DNA of 64,000 bases from JAPWJZ01 sp966211335 (GCA_966211335.1 CBIHNF010000001.1:2108001-2172000); one strand, 5' to 3'; shown: positions 38,795 through 47,184, counted from the first letter of the stretch. Notes: a model not told the origin generated them from the sequence alone. A program made the numbers and translations.

Positions 38795-39631
38795 CTACTT
38801 CTGCAGGCGTATGACATTGGCCTTCGCGGCAGGCGCGGTTGGCGGCGCGGAGGCGAGCTTGTGTTCAATCGTCTCAGGTTTCAGGAACACCGGTTTGTAA
38901 TTGTCCTCAAGGAAGCCGGGCATCATGCCATAGACGTCGAACTTCGCGAGCGTCCTCCCATCAGGTTTTGTCTCGAGCAGTGCCTCTTCCGGCGTTTTGC
39001 GGCCTGCGCGGATATCGGCGAGTGCGGCGGCCAGCGCCGGCACATCCCTCTCCCGTACCGCCAGCGTCCCGTTCACGCCGATCTCCCACGGTTCGCCCCA
39101 TTGCGTCGGGATGCGGAGGGGGGCGGTGATGTTGAGGCAGACGCGATAGGCGTCGGGGTTGGGGTTATAGACGTTGACCGGGCGGCCATGCTCATCCAGT
39201 TCCGTGCTGCGGTTATAGTCAAAATCGAAAGAGGAGGTCTTCGCCGTCCAGAGCCCCGGGCCCTTGAAATCAGGGGCGTTAAGGTCACTCTCACCGACGA
39301 GACGGCGCACGAAGTTGGAGGTGACTTCCTCCATTACCAGACGCCGCACATATTCGTTGGGATAATGCGCAAGGTCCATCACCACATAGAGCGGCTTGAT
39401 CTCGATTTCGTTTTCCATGGTTCGCCCGTCGGCGTTTTCGGTAACGAGCTTCAGGTTGCTGAGCTTGTAGGCCGCGACAGATTCCGTCTTGCCATAGCCC
39501 CTGCCCTCGGCCATCAGCCTTTCCAGCAGGTTGAAGTAGGTCGCGGCATCGGCAAGCGGCGCAGGCGCGGCGGCGGCATCGCTGAAAGCGATCGCCAAAG
39601 CCCCTTCTTCCTTCTGACCATTCCCCGCCAA
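38795..39631 (-). CDS. Paralogous unknown protein A (TTG start)
   Basis: A 278-aa soluble protein homologous to the gene at 39751-40551. Shared blocks are ERLMAEGRGYGKT, PDFKGPGLWT, NPDAYRVCL, a QWG motif, RERDVPALAAAL, KFDVYGM and FLEDNYKPVFLKPET. I do not recognise the family. The reading frame begins with TTG at 39631, preceded by AGGGGAA at a suitable distance. The only nearby ATG (39638) is in another frame. It is separated from its paralogue by 119 bp with a hairpin. Confidence 0.75.
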   Translation of the reverse strand: MAGNGQKEEGALAIAFSDAAAAPAPLADAATYFNLLERLMAEGRGYGKTESVAAYKLSNLKLVTENADGRTMENEIEIKPLYVVMDLAHYPNEYVRRLVMEEVTSNFVRRLVGESDLNAPDFKGPGLWTAKTSSFDFDYNRSTELDEHGRPVNVYNPNPDAYRVCLNITAPLRIPTQWGEPWEIGVNGTLAVRERDVPALAAALADIRAGRKTPEEALLETKPDGRTLAKFDVYGMMPGFLEDNYKPVFLKPETIEHKLASAPPTAPAAKANVIRLQK

Positions 39632-39696
39632 AAGCCATTCCCCTGTTGATTTACCGAGGTATTATACCACAAGCGGTATTATTATGCCAAATAGAT

Positions 39697-39731
39697 ACGC
39701 CCGCCTCTGATTTATACCAGAGCGCGGGCGT
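39697..39731 (+). terminator. Hairpin with T-run on the plus strand between the paralogues
   Basis: ACGCCCGC-CTCTG and CAGAG-c-GCGGGCGT pair over 13 bp with one bulge, followed by six T on the plus strand. Both flanking genes are on the minus strand, where no T-run follows, so the orientation is unexpected. Confidence 0.45.
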
Positions 39732-39750
39732 TTTTTATTGAGAATCGTTC

Positions 39751-40551
39751 TTAGTTAGCGGTGTTACCCGGCGCTTTCGGCGCGCGTTTCGGCGCGAAGG
39801 TCGCGTTAATCGCCTTGGTTTCCGGTTTCAGCGCAACGGGGTTGTAATTGTTTTCAAGAAACTTGGGCTCCATGCCGTAGATATCAAACTTGGAGATCGT
39901 GTTGCCTTTGCCGTCCTTGGTGTAGAGCGCCTCTTCCGTGGTTGCTTTGCCGTCGCGGATGGATTGCAGCGCCGCGGCAAGTTCCGCCACGTCACGTTCA
40001 CGAATAGCAAGGTGACCGCCGGTCTCGACGATGAAGGTGCCCCACTGCACCGGGATATTCACGGGTTGCGTGGTTTGCAGGCAGACGCGGAAGGCTTCCG
40101 GGTTCGGCTTCCAGGTGCTGCTCTTCACGTTAGAAGGATCTGACGGGATATAATCGAATTCGAAGTTGGACTGTTTCAGCGTCCAGAGGCCGGGGCCTTT
40201 GAAATCCGGCTCTTCAAGGTCGCGCTCACGCACCGTCTTGCCGCCCCAGTTCTTGGCGATGTCTTTAATGACGAGGCCGCGCACGAATTCGCTCGGATAT
40301 TGGTCAACATCGAGCACGACATAGAATTTTTCGACTTTGATGGTCTTTTGGGTTTCGACCTTGCCGGAGCTGGTTTCGGTCAGCAGGTTTATGTCCTGCA
40401 GCAGGAAGCCGCCGACCTTCTGCGTCTTGCCGTAGCCTTTGCCTTTTGCCAGCAGCTTTTCCAGCGTGGCGCGGTAGGTCTCCGGTTCCATCAGCGCCGG
40501 CGGCGCTTTCGGCTGGGCTTTGTCGTCGAATGTTTTTGCGATATCGGTCAT
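39751..40551 (-). CDS. Paralogous unknown protein B
   Basis: A 266-aa soluble protein homologous to the 278-aa protein just downstream, with the same blocks in the same order: LLAKGKGYGKT, VVLDVDQYPSEFVRGLV, EPDFKGPGLWT, NPEAFRVCL, VQWG, RERDVAELAAAL and KFDIYGMEPKFLENNYNPV. No signal peptide, membrane helix or catalytic motif that I recognise. It has a normal ATG start and is divergent from the short ankyrin gene. The pair looks like a local tandem duplication that has since diverged considerably. Confidence 0.78.
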   Translation of the reverse strand: MTDIAKTFDDKAQPKAPPALMEPETYRATLEKLLAKGKGYGKTQKVGGFLLQDINLLTETSSGKVETQKTIKVEKFYVVLDVDQYPSEFVRGLVIKDIAKNWGGKTVRERDLEEPDFKGPGLWTLKQSNFEFDYIPSDPSNVKSSTWKPNPEAFRVCLQTTQPVNIPVQWGTFIVETGGHLAIRERDVAELAAALQSIRDGKATTEEALYTKDGKGNTISKFDIYGMEPKFLENNYNPVALKPETKAINATFAPKRAPKAPGNTAN

Positions 40552-40772
40552 ATGTCCCTCTATGTCTTTTTTAAAGAATTGTTCTTGATTGGGAGCAAAG
40601 ATAACCCGTGATTATGCAATATGTCAAAGGCCGTTTTCGATCTCGTAAAACCCTTATAGATCTGAAGGGCTTATCGACTATTTCTTGAATTTATTGACAT
40701 AATCAATGATATCGCCTATAAACGCGCCACGGGTTTCAAGAGCCTGACCTTTAAAACAGAGTTATCCCAATC

Positions 40773-41129
40773 ATGTCCCTGAACCGCAAATTCAACACGG
40801 CCGCAAAGCCGAGCACGGAAGAACTGACCCGTGACCTGCACCGCCTTCTTAAAACGAAACTGCTGTCTGCCGGTGGCTCGGAAAAAATCCGCCGCCTGAT
40901 CGGCAAGCCGAACAAGCCGATGGCCGACCTCAACGCCCGGGACAAGAACGGCAACACCGCCATCCTCCTCGCCATCGCCAAAGGCCGCCGCGATTTCGTC
41001 GAAGCCATCATGCGCCATGACGTTGACATCAATGTACGCGACAATAACGGCGAAAACGGCATGACCCGCGCCGCGCACAAGAACCGCCCGGACATCATGC
41101 TGCTGCTGCTAAACAGCGGCCGCCTGTAA
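40773..41129 (+). CDS. Short ankyrin-repeat protein
   Basis: A 118-aa protein with about two ankyrin repeats: KNGNTAILLAIAKGRRDFVE and NNGENGMTRAAHKNRPDIML. The N-terminal 45 residues are helical. It stops at TAA (41127-41129), but the same frame reopens two codons later and encodes a basic tail (41136-41210) like the end of the 441-aa ankyrin protein. It may therefore be a shortened form. The ribosome binding site is weak. Confidence 0.72.
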   Translation: MSLNRKFNTAAKPSTEELTRDLHRLLKTKLLSAGGSEKIRRLIGKPNKPMADLNARDKNGNTAILLAIAKGRRDFVEAIMRHDVDINVRDNNGENGMTRAAHKNRPDIMLLLLNSGRL

Positions 41130-41135
41130 ACGACG

Positions 41136-41210
41136 ATGGGCCCCGACGAAAAAGAAGCTGCCAAAGCCAAATACAAGAACAACCCCCAGAACAAGCCTCA
41201 GCCGCGGTAA
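41136..41210 (+). CDS. 24-codon frame in phase with the short ankyrin gene, possible detached tail
   Basis: ATG at 41136 and TAA at 41208-41210. The peptide contains KEAAKAKYKNNPQNK, similar in character to the TKAKYNPK end of the larger ankyrin protein. It is in the same frame as the 118-aa gene, separated by one stop codon and two codons. It may be a separate peptide, a readthrough extension or the remnant of a longer gene broken by a nonsense mutation. Confidence 0.35.
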   Translation: MGPDEKEAAKAKYKNNPQNKPQPR

Positions 41211-41216
41211 TCAACA

Positions 41217-42050
41217 ATGCAGCAGGATTTCAACGCCCAGAAACCGGAAAAAAGCTGGTACCGTAAAAACGCCGAAACCGATAAATATGTGCTGTTTCTG
41301 ACCTCGGAATTCAGCCAGTGGTTTCCGTCGGATTTCACGGATGCGGCAGGGCGGAAGTTCAACTGCGCGGAACAATACATGATGTTCCGTAAGGCCGAAC
41401 TCTTCGGCGATGCCGACAGTGCCGAAAAAATCCTCAAAGCCACAACACCTGACGAGCAAAAAGCGCTGGGCCGCGGCGTTAAAGGCTTCGATAAGGATAT
41501 CTGGGACGCGAAGGCGCAAAGCATCGTCTATGATGGCAATTACCTGAAGTTCACGCAGAACCCGCATTTGTTCGAGGTGCTGATGGCCACCAAGGGCAAG
41601 GAGCTGGTGGAAGCCGCGCATTACGACCCCATCTGGGGCATTGGCCTTCGCGCCGATGACCCGCTGGCGGCAGACAAGGCCAACTGGAAAGGCACCAACT
41701 GGCTCGGCGGCATGCTGACCAAACTGCGTGATACGCTGATTGCCGATGGCGTGAAGCCGACCTATACGGAAGAGAACCGCTTCACCGTTAAAATCTATGA
41801 CGAAAAAGGCCAGCGCAACCTGTACCTCGGCGCGATGGAGGCGGGATCGCAATTCGCATATTCCACACCGCAGAATTTCGCGGGCTGGATTATGCGCATG
41901 TCAAAGGCCGATCCTGTGTGGAGGCTGTCGCTGAAAAAAGGCGATACGGTTGTCACGGAAGGCATCGGCGTGTTTTACCTGCGGAACGCAGAGGTACTGG
42001 CGCAGATATTGAAATCCCCTGCCCCGAAACCCGCACCGCGCCCCCAATAA
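41217..42050 (+). CDS. NADAR-family protein with extra C-terminal domain
   Basis: A 277-aa protein. Residues about 22-180 match NADAR (YbiA/DUF1768) N-glycosidase-like domains: FLTSEFSQWFPSDF, KFNCAEQYMMFRKAELFGD and HYDPIWGIGL, ending NWLGGML. Known members cleave early riboflavin-pathway intermediates or ADP-ribose-linked substrates. About 95 further residues (TVKIYDEKGQRNLYLGAM onwards) form an additional domain that I do not recognise. It begins 6 nt after the ankyrin tail frame, so it may share its message. Confidence 0.88.
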   Translation: MQQDFNAQKPEKSWYRKNAETDKYVLFLTSEFSQWFPSDFTDAAGRKFNCAEQYMMFRKAELFGDADSAEKILKATTPDEQKALGRGVKGFDKDIWDAKAQSIVYDGNYLKFTQNPHLFEVLMATKGKELVEAAHYDPIWGIGLRADDPLAADKANWKGTNWLGGMLTKLRDTLIADGVKPTYTEENRFTVKIYDEKGQRNLYLGAMEAGSQFAYSTPQNFAGWIMRMSKADPVWRLSLKKGDTVVTEGIGVFYLRNAEVLAQILKSPAPKPAPRPQ

Positions 42051-42051
42051 G

Positions 42052-42870
42052 TTATTTCGTCAGGCCAAAGAAAGCCGCCGCTTTCTCCGCGATGGAGACA
42101 CCTTCGGTTTCCTCGATCTTGTCATTGATGTGCTGCACCTTGTGGTCGGCGCCCTGCACGATATCCGCCGTATATTCCGCACCGGAGCGGGTGAAGACGG
42201 CTTTGGAATAGGCTTCCGAATTATACGTGCCCTTGGACAGGTGCTTGGTCACGACACCGCCGTCGACCGGCACGTTATCATCATCCGCGCCGTGAAGGGC
42301 GAGGATGCGTTTGCCCTTGGCAAGCGGGCAGCTGTTGACCTGAATATTCAAGGGGCCGGAGATGGGCACGATGGCTGCGAATAAGTCTGTCTCGCACATC
42401 AGCCGCTGCGCCATGATGCCACCGTTGGAATGGCCGATACCGTAGATGCGCTTTTCATCGACGCCATAAGTTTTCGCAATCGCCTGCGCCGCGCCCGTAA
42501 TATAGCCGATGTCATCGATATTGTTCTTGAAGGCCTGTCCGCAGCAACCGCCGCCGGCATTCCAGGCGAAGAATTTCGAGGTGCCGATGATCATGGCCGG
42601 CGTGCCGTTGAGGTAGGCCACGATGAAGCCGTTCTTCTCCGCGACATCGTTCATGTTGAGGGGCGCTTCACCCTCCCCCGTCAATATCCGGTCCGCATTT
42701 CCACCGCCACCATGCATGACGATGACAAGGCCGCGGCTGCCTGCCTCCGGCAGGTGCGCGGGCAAATAAAGCACCATCTGCCGCCCCTCATACTGCTGAC
42801 GGACCAGCCCCGCCGCTTCGGCGGCGGAAACATTGAAAAGCATCAATAAAACCAGCAGTGCATACTTCAT
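42052..42870 (-). CDS. Secreted polyhydroxybutyrate depolymerase-like esterase
   Basis: A 272-aa exported alpha/beta hydrolase of the PHB depolymerase/LpqC group. The signal peptide is MKYALLVLLMLFNVSAAEA. The oxyanion motif VMHGGGGN and nucleophile elbow GHSNG (146-150, Ser148) are clear, followed by LALHGADDDNVPVDGG with the acid residue. A Cys pair (GGGCCGQ) is also typical of the group. The start at 42870 gives the clean signal peptide; five extra codons are open upstream. Substrate may be a polyester or an aromatic ester. Confidence 0.88.
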   Translation of the reverse strand: MKYALLVLLMLFNVSAAEAAGLVRQQYEGRQMVLYLPAHLPEAGSRGLVIVMHGGGGNADRILTGEGEAPLNMNDVAEKNGFIVAYLNGTPAMIIGTSKFFAWNAGGGCCGQAFKNNIDDIGYITGAAQAIAKTYGVDEKRIYGIGHSNGGIMAQRLMCETDLFAAIVPISGPLNIQVNSCPLAKGKRILALHGADDDNVPVDGGVVTKHLSKGTYNSEAYSKAVFTRSGAEYTADIVQGADHKVQHINDKIEETEGVSIAEKAAAFFGLTK

Positions 42871-42946
42871 GTCAGTCCCTTTCAAGCCCGTCTGGAAAAT
42901 GATACCTGACGTTGGGTGAAAGTCCTGCGCAGATTTTATGGGGAAA

Positions 42947-43022
42947 TGGTGGGCGCTGAGAGACTCGAACTCCCGACACTCTCGGTGTAAACGAGATGCT
43001 CTACCAACTGAGCTAAGCGCCC
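42947..43022 (-). tRNA. tRNA-Val (TAC)
   Basis: Complete cloverleaf on the minus strand, 5' end at 43022. The acceptor stem GGGCGCT/AGCGCCC is perfect. The anticodon loop TTTACAC gives anticodon TAC. The T loop is TTCGAGT and CCA is encoded. It follows lon, as in many Alphaproteobacteria, though hupB is missing between them. Confidence 0.96.
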
Positions 43023-43038
43023 CCGAAAAGGAAAAATA

Positions 43039-43067
43039 TTGATAATCCGGCTGTATCTTTAAGTCAA
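43039..43067 (-). promoter_or_regulatory. Sigma-70-type promoter of tRNA-Val
   Basis: Minus-strand TTGACT (43067-43062), 17-bp spacer and TATCAA (43044-43039), about 17 bp before the tRNA 5' end. Confidence 0.5.
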
Positions 43068-43080
43068 GCGCTTCATAAAA

Positions 43081-43112
43081 AAGAACCGCGAAGATTGCTC
43101 TTCGCGGTTCTT
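43081..43112 (-). terminator. Rho-independent terminator of lon
   Basis: A 14-bp perfect stem AAGAACCGCGAAGA/TCTTCGCGGTTCTT with a 4-nt loop, 17 bp after the lon stop. T-runs on both strands make it potentially bidirectional. Confidence 0.9.
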
Positions 43113-43128
43113 TTTAAAGGCTATTTTG

Positions 43129-45513
43129 TCAGTGCGCGAGGGTTTCCACGGTCTCGATCGGCTTGGTGACCGGGGCCACGGTTTTCTCGTCAATGGCCAC
43201 GGGAACAGAGACCAGCGCGTGTTTCAGCACCTCATCAACACCCGAGACGGGGATGATTTCGAGGCCTTTTTTCACGTTGTCCGGAATCTCGGCAAGGTCC
43301 TTCGCGTTCTCGATCGGAATCAGCACCTTGGTGATGCCACCGCGCAAGGCTGCGAGGAGTTTCTCTTTCAACCCGCCGATGGGCAGGACCTGGCCGAGAA
43401 GATCAACCTCACCCGTCATGGCGACGTTCTTGCGAACGGCGATATTCGTCAGCGTCGACACGATGCAGGTGACCATGGCGATACCGGCGGACGGACCGTC
43501 TTTCGGCGTTGCGCCTTCCGGCACGTGGACGTGGACGCCCAGGTGGTCGAGCGTTTCCTGCTTGATGCCGAGCGAATGGGCGCGCGACTTTATCAGCATC
43601 TCGGCAACCTGGATGGACTCCTTCATCACATCGCCAAGCTTGCCAGTCATGCCGACTTTGCCTTTGCCGCCGGGGAAGGTGACGGCTTCGATCTGCAGCA
43701 AGTCACCGCCGACTTCCGTCCAGGCGAGGCCGGTGACGGAACCGACGCGGTCATTTTCCTCCGCCATACCGTAGCGGTAACGCGGAATGCCGGCGTATTT
43801 TTCAAGGTTCTTCGGCGTCACCGTAATCGCGGTTTTCTTGCCGAGCATGATTTCCTTGATCGCCTTGCGGCCGAGGTTCTGCATTTCGCGGTCAAGGCTG
43901 CGCACGCCCGCTTCACGGGTGTAGTAGCGGATGAGGTTGCGGAGCGCAGGATCGGTAATGGAGAACTCGCCTTTTTTAAGGCCGTTCGCCTGCGCCTGTT
44001 TTTCAATCAGGTGGCGCTTGGCGATCTCGAGTTTCTCTTCCTCGGTGTAGCCGGAAACGCGGATGATCTCCATACGGTCAAGCAGCGGGCGCGGCAGATC
44101 AAGCGAGTTGGCCGTGCAGACGAACATCACGTCCGACAGGTCATAGTCGACCTCCAGATAATGGTCGTTGAAGGTGTGGTTCTGTTCGGGGTCCAAAACC
44201 TCCAGCAGTGCTGCTGCAGGATCGCCGCGGTGGTCATGGGCAATCTTGTCGATTTCATCGAGCAGGAAAAGCGGGTTTGACGATTTTGCCTTTTTCATGC
44301 CCTGAATAATGCGTCCGGGCATGGAACCGATATACGTGCGGCGGTGACCGCGGATTTCGGATTCATCGCGCACGCCCCCGAGCGACATGCGGACGAAGTT
44401 GCGGTTGGTCGCCTTGGCGATGGATTTGCCGAGCGAGGTTTTACCAACGCCGGGCGGGCCGACGAGGCAGAGGATGGGGCCTTTGACCTTATTCGCACGG
44501 TGCTGCACGGCAAGGTATTCAAGAATGCGTTCCTTAACCTTGTCGAGGCCGTAGTGGTCTTTATCCAGCACTGATTCCGCGAATTTGAGGTCTTTCAGCA
44601 CCTTGCTGCGCTTGTTCCACGGCACGCCGATCATCCAGTCGAGGTAGTTGCGGACAACCGTCGCCTCTGCCGACATCGGGCTCATCTGACGCAGTTTCTT
44701 CAGCTCCGCCGCGCATTTGACCTTGGCTTCTTTGGTCATGCGGGTTTTCTTGATTTTGTTTTCAAGCTCGGTCAGCTCGTCAACGCCGTCTTCACCCTCG
44801 TTGAGCTCCTTCTGGATCGCCTTCATCTGCTCGTTGAGGTAATACTCGCGCTGCGTCTTCTCCATCTGGCGCTTGACGCGGCCACGGATGCGCTTCTCGA
44901 CTTCGAGGACGGAAATCTCCCCTTCCATGAAGGCGAAAATCTGCTCGAGGCGCTCGGCGACGGAGGTCAGCTCCAGCAATTTCTGGCGGTCGGGAATTTT
45001 GAGCGACAGGTGCGAGGCGACGGTATCCGCCAGCTTGTTCGGATTGTCGATCTGGCCGATGGAGGTGATGATCTCCGGCGGGATCTTCTTGTTCAGCTTG
45101 ACGTAGGAATCAAACTGCGAGATGCAGGCGCGCGAAAGGCTTTCAATCGCCTCGCCCGTCGCCGGACGCTCTTCGATGATTTCGGCATAGGCTTCAAAGT
45201 ACTCAGCCTTGTCTGTGTAGTTCAAAACTTTCGCGCGCTTGTTGCCTTCAACCAGCACTTTCACGGTGCCATCGGGCAGTTTCAGCAGTTGGAGAACGGT
45301 GCCGAGCGTGCCGATGCTGTAGAGGTCGCCGGCGGTCGGGTCATCCTGCTGTGCGGATTTTTGGGTGACGAGGAGCACCTGCTTGTTGTCCGCCATAGCG
45401 CTTTCGAGCGCTTTTACCGATTTCTCACGGCCGACAAAAAGGGGCACAATCATGTGCGGGAAGACGACGATATCGCGGAGGGGCAAGACGGGGTGCTTCG
45501 TTTCGTTGGTCAT
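43129..45513 (-). CDS. lon: ATP-dependent protease Lon
   Basis: A 794-aa LonA protease degrading damaged and regulatory proteins in the cytoplasm. The N-terminal substrate domain begins HPVLPLRDIVVFPHMIVPLF. The AAA+ module has Walker A GPPGVGKTS and Walker B PLFLLDEIDK. The proteolytic domain has the catalytic Ser in PKDGPSAGIAM and Lys in GGLKEKLLAA. A short Thr/Val-rich tail extends the C-terminus. It stands in the tig-clpP-lon block, but clpX is absent from its usual place upstream and hupB from downstream. Confidence 0.97.
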   Translation of the reverse strand: MTNETKHPVLPLRDIVVFPHMIVPLFVGREKSVKALESAMADNKQVLLVTQKSAQQDDPTAGDLYSIGTLGTVLQLLKLPDGTVKVLVEGNKRAKVLNYTDKAEYFEAYAEIIEERPATGEAIESLSRACISQFDSYVKLNKKIPPEIITSIGQIDNPNKLADTVASHLSLKIPDRQKLLELTSVAERLEQIFAFMEGEISVLEVEKRIRGRVKRQMEKTQREYYLNEQMKAIQKELNEGEDGVDELTELENKIKKTRMTKEAKVKCAAELKKLRQMSPMSAEATVVRNYLDWMIGVPWNKRSKVLKDLKFAESVLDKDHYGLDKVKERILEYLAVQHRANKVKGPILCLVGPPGVGKTSLGKSIAKATNRNFVRMSLGGVRDESEIRGHRRTYIGSMPGRIIQGMKKAKSSNPLFLLDEIDKIAHDHRGDPAAALLEVLDPEQNHTFNDHYLEVDYDLSDVMFVCTANSLDLPRPLLDRMEIIRVSGYTEEEKLEIAKRHLIEKQAQANGLKKGEFSITDPALRNLIRYYTREAGVRSLDREMQNLGRKAIKEIMLGKKTAITVTPKNLEKYAGIPRYRYGMAEENDRVGSVTGLAWTEVGGDLLQIEAVTFPGGKGKVGMTGKLGDVMKESIQVAEMLIKSRAHSLGIKQETLDHLGVHVHVPEGATPKDGPSAGIAMVTCIVSTLTNIAVRKNVAMTGEVDLLGQVLPIGGLKEKLLAALRGGITKVLIPIENAKDLAEIPDNVKKGLEIIPVSGVDEVLKHALVSVPVAIDEKTVAPVTKPIETVETLAH

Positions 45514-45798
45514 TTTTTATCCTTCTACACTCAACTAATACCCGGATTATGCGACAGAATGTTTAAGAAATCAGTCAGGAGAGCGAAAATCCGATGTTTT
45601 GAGCGCTTTTTTTACTTTTTAAGTCCGTTAAGAGTTCAATTAGCCCCATTTTAACCATTTACAAGCCCGTTACATTGAAAACTTGGGGTCTTATATTTCC
45701 CATATATTCAAAGCTTTGAGCGGTCGTGGCTGAAAGACCCGACGAAGGCACCTGGATCGCTTCGAGCATACATATCATTGTAAGGGGGTATCAGTTCC
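45514..45798. other. 285-bp AT-rich upstream region of lon
   Basis: Contains the lon ribosome binding site (AAGGAT, 8 nt before the ATG) and probably its promoter. No gene is apparent. A heat-shock-like TTGAAA/CCCATAT pair lies on the plus strand here, facing away from lon. Confidence 0.5.
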
Positions 45799-46479
45799 CT
45801 ATTTTGGGGCCGTGGGGGCCGGCTTGGGCGCGATTTGGGCGGCTTCATCGAGCTTTTTCTGCACGGCAGTGCAGTCTGTCTGCTCGAAATCGCCTTTTTC
45901 CGCGCCCTCCAGCATCAATTGCTGGCCGACACGTGCTGCAATCGCGGCTTGGCTGCGGAAATGGGCATCGAGCAGCGAATGATCGATGTAAGTAATCTTG
46001 TTGGCGATGGCGCGATGTTGCGACCAAAGCTTCTCCTGATCGGCATCCCGCTCGTCGCGGAAATTCTTGAAGGCGGCGACATATTTTTCATCCTTGCCTG
46101 CAAGCGCATGGCCTTGCTGCAGGCAGAATTCCAACTCCGCGCCCATGCGGAAAATCTGCATGACGGGACGCATGGTCAGGGTGAATTCATGGTCCAGCTT
46201 CTGCAGTTCGTCCTGATGCGCCGGAGTCATTTTAACGAAAACGGCATCATAGGCGGCATCCGCCTTCGCATCATCTTCCGGCGTCGAGAGGGCGATGCCA
46301 CCGGCCTGTCCCGGCGCTGCGGGCGGTACATCTTCCGCAGTTGCGGCGGGGGCGTCAGAAGATGCTGCAGGCGCTTCCATTTTCGGGGCAGGCCCGAGGA
46401 TGCTGTCGTCGCTCACCTGCGCCACCGCAAGTGCAGTAGACGAGAGCCAGATAAAAAGTGCCGCGGTCAGGATACGCAT
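45799..46479 (-). CDS. Exported hypothetical protein, paralogue of the next gene upstream
   Basis: A 226-aa exported protein with signal peptide MRILTAALFIWLSSTALAVAQ. A Pro/Ala-rich low-complexity stretch (about 28-65) follows, then a helical domain with two Cys (LEFCLQQ and QTDCTAV) that could form a disulfide. It is homologous to the 190-aa protein at 46507-47079 over the helical domain (MTPAHQDELQKLD against LTPEQQEQLKNMD; same Cys positions). I do not recognise the family. The pair sits between clpP and lon, where clpX is expected. Confidence 0.72.
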   Translation of the reverse strand: MRILTAALFIWLSSTALAVAQVSDDSILGPAPKMEAPAASSDAPAATAEDVPPAAPGQAGGIALSTPEDDAKADAAYDAVFVKMTPAHQDELQKLDHEFTLTMRPVMQIFRMGAELEFCLQQGHALAGKDEKYVAAFKNFRDERDADQEKLWSQHRAIANKITYIDHSLLDAHFRSQAAIAARVGQQLMLEGAEKGDFEQTDCTAVQKKLDEAAQIAPKPAPTAPK

Positions 46480-46506
46480 CGCGATCTTCCCTGAAAAAAT
46501 GTCCGG

Positions 46507-47079
46507 TTACTGACCGCCCTCTTCGCCGCCAGCGGCGACGGCGGAAAGCTTCTGCTTGACGTCTTCACAGTCGGTCGACTGGAAGCTGCCTTTTTTCTCG
46601 GCCGCCTGCATCACCTGCCCTGCGAGGGTCAGCAGCAATTTTGCATGATAGTCGGCGTGCTGGGCCAGCAGGTCCTGATCCATGAAGGTCACCTGCATGC
46701 GGGCGGCGGCATGCGCTTCCGTCAGCGGCTGTTTCGCGGCGGCGGCCATTTGCTGGAAGCCGACGAAATCGGTGGCATATTGTTTTTTCTCATCAGCGCC
46801 GATCTTGCCGCTCTGGAAGCAGTAGTTCAACTTCGCCGCCATGTTCAATACCTGAAGGTCGGGCTCCACTTCCTTGGCGTCTTCGGTGTCCATGTTTTTC
46901 AGCTGTTCCTGCTGCTCCGGCGTCAGCTGCTGCAGGGCGGCCTGATAGGCGGTGTCATCGCCAAGCTTCGAAGGGTCGATGGCGATAGTGCCCTGCCCGC
47001 CCGCGTCCTGCGCCACCGCGCCAAGCGGGGCGAGAGCAAGAAGGCAGACAAGCGCGGCGGCGGGTAAACGGAGCGACAT
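46507..47079 (-). CDS. Exported hypothetical protein, paralogue of the next gene downstream
   Basis: A 190-aa exported protein starting with signal peptide MSLRLPAAALVCLLALAPLGAVAQ split across the cleavage site near AQDAG. The helical domain has two Cys (LNYCFQS and STDCEDV) aligned with those of its 226-aa neighbour, but it lacks the Pro/Ala linker. The start at 47079 gives the signal peptide; a longer frame to 47175 does not. It lies 27 bp upstream of its paralogue and about 105 bp after clpP. Function unknown. Confidence 0.72.
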   Translation of the reverse strand: MSLRLPAAALVCLLALAPLGAVAQDAGGQGTIAIDPSKLGDDTAYQAALQQLTPEQQEQLKNMDTEDAKEVEPDLQVLNMAAKLNYCFQSGKIGADEKKQYATDFVGFQQMAAAAKQPLTEAHAAARMQVTFMDQDLLAQHADYHAKLLLTLAGQVMQAAEKKGSFQSTDCEDVKQKLSAVAAGGEEGGQ

Positions 47080-47184
47080 GAAAAGGGCTTTCAAAAAGGA
47101 TAAAGGACAAAAGAAAACGGGGCCGCCTTCGACAAGGCGTACCCCGTTCCATTCGTTAATTATGCCCGAGGGCAAAGCTTTTTA

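Larger units (their letters stand above)
26557..42946. other. Probable accessory island between tRNA-Asp and tRNA-Val
   Basis: In many Alphaproteobacteria lon(-hupB)-tRNA-Val-tRNA-Asp-nuoA are neighbours. Here the two tRNA genes are about 16.4 kb apart, and the space holds genes of mixed strand and largely unknown function. I saw no integrase, transposase or duplicated tRNA end, so the mechanism of insertion is not visible. The assignment rests on recalled synteny plus gene content. Confidence 0.6.

Noticed and set aside
26480..43022. Integrase-mediated island with tRNA att sites
   Set aside because: I found no copy of the tRNA-Val or tRNA-Asp 3' end at the other border and no integrase gene, so a site-specific element is not supported.
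45675..45712. Heat-shock (sigma-32-like) promoter near lon
   Set aside because: The TTGAAA/CCCATAT pair is on the strand facing away from lon and its spacer is longer than usual.
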